From assembly GCF_001552475.1 (NCBI RefSeq), contig NZ_BCRG01000001.1, positions 475,662-539,661 of the forward strand: a stretch of DNA of 64,000 bases. Reading direction: 5' to 3'. The DNA is from Microbacterium oleivorans NBRC 103075. GTDB lineage: Bacteria > Actinomycetota > Actinomycetes > Actinomycetales > Microbacteriaceae. Position 1 is the first letter of the stretch. Every line of letters starts with the position of its first letter. Of this stretch, positions 61,622 to 64,000 are shown in pieces. The position numbers and the translations under genes were made by a program. The notes under the pieces are model-generated. The model was not told where the DNA came from. It ran no database searches and saw only the letters and a list, made by a program, of their open reading frames with translations.

Positions 61622-62386
61622 TCAGCGGAGGGCGGACCGGATGGCGCGGATGACGGCATCCGGTCGTTCCACCGGGACGAAGTGCCCGCACCCCTCGACG
61701 ACGTTCAACCGCGCGTCCGTGAAGTGCTGAGCGAGGTTGTCGGCCCATTCGAGCGGGAACAGGGGGTCGCGGTCGGGCCACAGCATGGTCGTCGGCACGG
61801 TGATCGGTCCGGTTTCAGCCGCGTAGCCGCGGTTCGCGACGTACCACTGCAGGCTCGCGGCGAACGCCCCCGGCCGTGCGTAGGCCGCGACGATCTGATC
61901 GAGGTGCGGGGGAGGAGCGGCATCCGCTCGCCATTCGTGCCAGAGGTACGTCAGGTATGCGCGAACGGCGCGCTCGTCGCCGTCGATGAGCTCTGCCGCG
62001 ATCGGTTCGCGGTGGAAGTGCTGGTACCAGAACACTGAGGCGAGGGCGGGGGATGCCGCCCGGTCGCCGATTCCGGGATACGCGGGCGTCAGCACCGCGC
62101 CGTCGAACCGGTCGGGGTCCGTCTGCAGCGCCGCCTGCGCGATCCGGCTGCCGATGTCGTAACCGGCGATGACCACGCCGCCGCCGATGCCCGCGTCGTC
62201 GAGGCTTGCGAGCATACGGTCTGCGTGCGATTGGGCTGTGGATGCCTCTACCGGAACGACTCCGTCGAACGCGGCGCCCATTCCTCGCAGGTCCGGGACG
62301 ATCACGCGCACGTCCGGGAGTCCGGCCAGGACGGCGTCGTAATCGGCCGGGAGTCCGGGCCAGCCGTGCAGAAGGACCACCGTCAT
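61622..62386 (-). CDS. Alpha/beta hydrolase with Asp nucleophile
   Basis: This 254-residue hydrolase has the oxyanion strand VVLLHGWPGLPADYD, the elbow VIAGYDIGSRIAQAAL with Asp as nucleophile, TTMLWPDRDPLFPLEW (acid) and EGCGHFVPVERPD (His). The pattern is that of epoxide hydrolases and haloalkane dehalogenases; a cap with an FWYQHFH-type segment follows. TAGCCT lies 6 bp before the ATG. The substrate is unknown. Confidence 0.87.
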   Translation of the reverse strand: MTVVLLHGWPGLPADYDAVLAGLPDVRVIVPDLRGMGAAFDGVVPVEASTAQSHADRMLASLDDAGIGGGVVIAGYDIGSRIAQAALQTDPDRFDGAVLTPAYPGIGDRAASPALASVFWYQHFHREPIAAELIDGDERAVRAYLTYLWHEWRADAAPPPHLDQIVAAYARPGAFAASLQWYVANRGYAAETGPITVPTTMLWPDRDPLFPLEWADNLAQHFTDARLNVVEGCGHFVPVERPDAVIRAIRSALR

Positions 62387-62486
62387 GCCTCGAGGCTAGC
62401 GTCGGCCCGGAACTGGTGACACATGTCACGGCAGGTGGTGACGTCTGAGACTGTCGCTTCCGGTGCCCGGCTGGTCGGCTGAGGGG

Positions 62487-63434
62487 GTGAAGAAGTCTGT
62501 CGAGAAAGCCCTCGTGATCACCCTTGTCGTGGTGCTCGGCCTCCCTGCGTTCGGCCTGATGGCCACGGCCGGTGTGAACGCCGTCGCGACGAGCATCGAA
62601 GCCTCGGAGATCGCGTCGTACGGGCAGAAGGTCCGAGTCGGCGATCGTGAGCTCAATGTGGTCATCAGCGGCGATCACGCGGACACCGTGGTGCTGCTGC
62701 CGGGCCTCGGGACGGCCGCACCGGGGCTCGATTTCGCGCCGCTCATCGATGAGCTCGACGACACGTACCGCGTGATCGCGGTGGAGCCGTTCGGAACAGG
62801 GTTGAGCGATCAGACCGACGCGCCGCGGACCACGGCCAACATCGTCGCGGAGGTCCACGAGGCGCTCGCCCAGCTCGGCGTCGCGCGGTATGCGCTCGCC
62901 GCCCACTCGATCTCGGGGCTCTACGCACTGACGTACGTCGAGGAGTTCCGCGACGAGGTGTCGGCCTTCGTCGGGATCGACAGCAGCGTTCCCGGGCAGC
63001 CCGGCGGCGAGGAGCCGATCCCGATTGACCTGATCGCGACCCTGAACGACCTGGGAATCACGCGTGCCATCCGAGCGGTGTCGCCCGATCCCTACGCGGG
63101 GACGCCGTTCACCGCCGAGACGAAACGGCAGATGGGGCTGCTGGCCACAAAGAATTCCGCGGCGTCGACGATGGTCGACGAGATGGCCCACGCGGCCGAC
63201 AACTTCCGGGATGCCGCCGGTCGATCATTCCCCGTGGATCTGCCCGTGCTGCTCTTCGTGCGCCTCGACGACACCGACGTCGAGGGGTGGGTCGGCCTGC
63301 ACCGGGAGCAGGCCGCCTCGGTGACCCACGGCATCCTCGTGGAGATGCACGGCGATCACTACCTGCACTACGCGAACTCGCCGCAGATCGCTCGGGACAT
63401 GGACTCCTTCCTCGCCGAGGTCGACCGACGCTGA
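62487..63434 (+). CDS. Membrane-anchored alpha/beta hydrolase
   Basis: This 315-residue protein has an N-terminal helix (VEKALVITLVVVLGLPAFGLMATAG) that should anchor or export it, then an alpha/beta-hydrolase domain with VVLLPGLGTAAPG, the nucleophile AAHSISGLYALT (Ser) and the late His in EMHGDHYLHYANSPQ. GTG 62487 is chosen because it begins with KKSVEKAL, a good signal; GTG 62463 is the alternative. The role is unknown. Confidence 0.8.
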   Translation: MKKSVEKALVITLVVVLGLPAFGLMATAGVNAVATSIEASEIASYGQKVRVGDRELNVVISGDHADTVVLLPGLGTAAPGLDFAPLIDELDDTYRVIAVEPFGTGLSDQTDAPRTTANIVAEVHEALAQLGVARYALAAHSISGLYALTYVEEFRDEVSAFVGIDSSVPGQPGGEEPIPIDLIATLNDLGITRAIRAVSPDPYAGTPFTAETKRQMGLLATKNSAASTMVDEMAHAADNFRDAAGRSFPVDLPVLLFVRLDDTDVEGWVGLHREQAASVTHGILVEMHGDHYLHYANSPQIARDMDSFLAEVDRR

Positions 63435-63496
63435 CGCGGGGAACTGGGTAGTGTGCGGCGGGGGACCGTGCCACGCCGTGGCCGGGGAGGGATGAC

Positions 63497-63790
63497 ATGT
63501 TCTCGCAACGCCGGGCGCTCGTCGCGTGGATCGTGGTGGCGGGACTCATCGCCGCGACGCTGCTCGTCGTGCTGGCGTCGGCCATGATCACCGCGACCGT
63601 CCTCGTGGATCAGGTTCCCGGAGGCGATGCCGGTCTTGCCACGACCCCCGAGCTCGACGGCGCCTACCGCGCCATGACGTGGTCGTTCGTGGCGCTCCTC
63701 GCGGTCACCGCTATCGGTGTGAGCGTGCCGTTCGTCGCCCGGCGCCGCGGTGAGCAGCGCACGCAGGGGTCGCCTCAACTACCCCGCTGA
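63497..63790 (+). CDS. Small membrane protein, hypothetical
   Basis: This 97-residue protein has two hydrophobic segments (LVAWIVVAGLIAATLLVVLA and MTWSFVALLAVTAIGVSVPF) around a 25-residue outer loop and a basic tail. A GGGGAGGG ribosome site precedes the ATG. No family is recognised. Confidence 0.6.
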   Translation: MFSQRRALVAWIVVAGLIAATLLVVLASAMITATVLVDQVPGGDAGLATTPELDGAYRAMTWSFVALLAVTAIGVSVPFVARRRGEQRTQGSPQLPR

Positions 63791-63916
63791 CGGCGGCGGA
63801 CGTCTGACCGTGACGGCATGCACTGCGCCTATGTCGTGCGCGGCCGGGTCGAAGGGAATCGATCGCCGACGTCGAGGCCGGGACGCCGCGGCTCGCCGTC
63901 ATGTGGGCGCGCTCGC

Positions 63917-64000
63917 TCAGAACGGTGCGGGTTCTGACAGCGGCGGTGGGTCGGCAGGGGTGAACGCGACGGCCGGTGTGGGTGCGTCTTCGCGGTAGAT
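63917..64000 (-). CDS. C-terminal end of a gene running off the right edge
   Basis: On the minus strand the frame from the window edge reads IYREDAPTPAVAFTPADPPP and ends with LSEPAPF and a TGA at 63917. The Pro-rich, acidic tail looks like the C-terminus of a real actinobacterial protein. Only 27 codons are visible, so no function can be given. The 126 bp between this and the previous gene show nothing certain. Confidence 0.35.
   Translation of the reverse strand: MYREDAPTPAVAFTPADPPPLSEPAPF

Noticed and set aside
63750..63998. Open frame at the right edge on the + strand
   Set aside because: It overlaps the end of the small membrane gene, has no ribosome site and no family-like sequence. 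The minus-strand partial frame ending at 63917 looks more natural.
1..64000. Search for tRNA, rRNA, CRISPR arrays and insertion sequences
   Set aside because: No cloverleaf with a GGTTCGAATCC-like arm, no regular direct-repeat array, and no transposase or terminal inverted repeats were seen. The DUF222-HNH gene is the only possible mobile-related gene.

Overview
The window is about 70% GC and gene-dense, with intergenic gaps mostly under 120 bp. It reads as the chromosome of a high-GC Gram-positive actinobacterium of the Microbacteriaceae, most likely a Microbacterium. The family is suggested by a bS22-type ribosomal mini-protein, a BldC/excisionase-like regulator, a bacterial menaquinone pathway, a System II cytochrome c assembly cluster, a DUF222-HNH gene, TANNNT promoters lying directly on start codons, and a very frequent octamer, GGATGCCG. 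I see no tRNA, rRNA, CRISPR array, prophage or insertion sequence.

Layout. 1-6.9 kb: small housekeeping and accessory genes (a 5'-cut MDR oxidoreductase, an alpha/beta hydrolase, an AlkA-type glycosylase, a receiver-less winged-helix regulator with a long leader, a GNAT protein, a DHA2 exporter). 6.9-11.3 kb: the sbcD-sbcC nuclease operon and a tiny membrane gene. 11.3-18.7 kb: nucleosidase and NAD synthetase, a large RecB-like nuclease/RNase H-like/SF1 helicase protein, upp, tadA. 18.7-25.1 kb: a hydrolase with an Asp nucleophile, proC, a divergent MFS/MarR pair, the TrkH/TrkA potassium system, an ArsR-type regulator. 25.1-31.5 kb: BldC-like regulator, bS22, a thioredoxin-fold protein, a Dabb protein, a four-gene ABC importer, a mechanosensitive channel. 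31.5-39.5 kb: an archaeal-type AspRS, a DedA protein, then a phosphatase gene leading into tlpA-ccdA-resB-ccsB and a freestanding AlaX-like protein. 39.5-45.4 kb: a TetR regulator opposite an MMPL-YhgE/Pip export operon, with twin operators between them.

45.4-64 kb is a menaquinone region (menC, then menB-menE-menA and menD) interrupted by an accessory block at about 46.4-55 kb. That block holds a DUF1206 protein, LacI plus a GH51 arabinofuranosidase, two lipoproteins, unknown proteins, a DUF222-HNH gene, a small protein under a LexA-like box, and a zinc-ribbon/PD-(D/E)XK-like protein. The right edge has a PPK2 kinase, two more hydrolases and a small membrane protein.

The genes link functionally through respiration: menaquinone synthesis feeds electron transport, and tlpA/ccdA/resB/ccsB mature its c-type cytochromes. 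DNA maintenance is also prominent (sbcCD, AlkA, the RecB-like helicase, the LexA-box gene). The most interesting signals are the GGATGCCG octamer in many reading frames, the consistent leaderless promoter architecture, the degenerate ABC-ATPase-like tail on the MMPL transporter, the twin TetR operators, the LexA-like box before a small DUF6504-like protein, and inverted repeats built on the two stop codons of tightly convergent genes. I found no complete system that I would call unprecedented.
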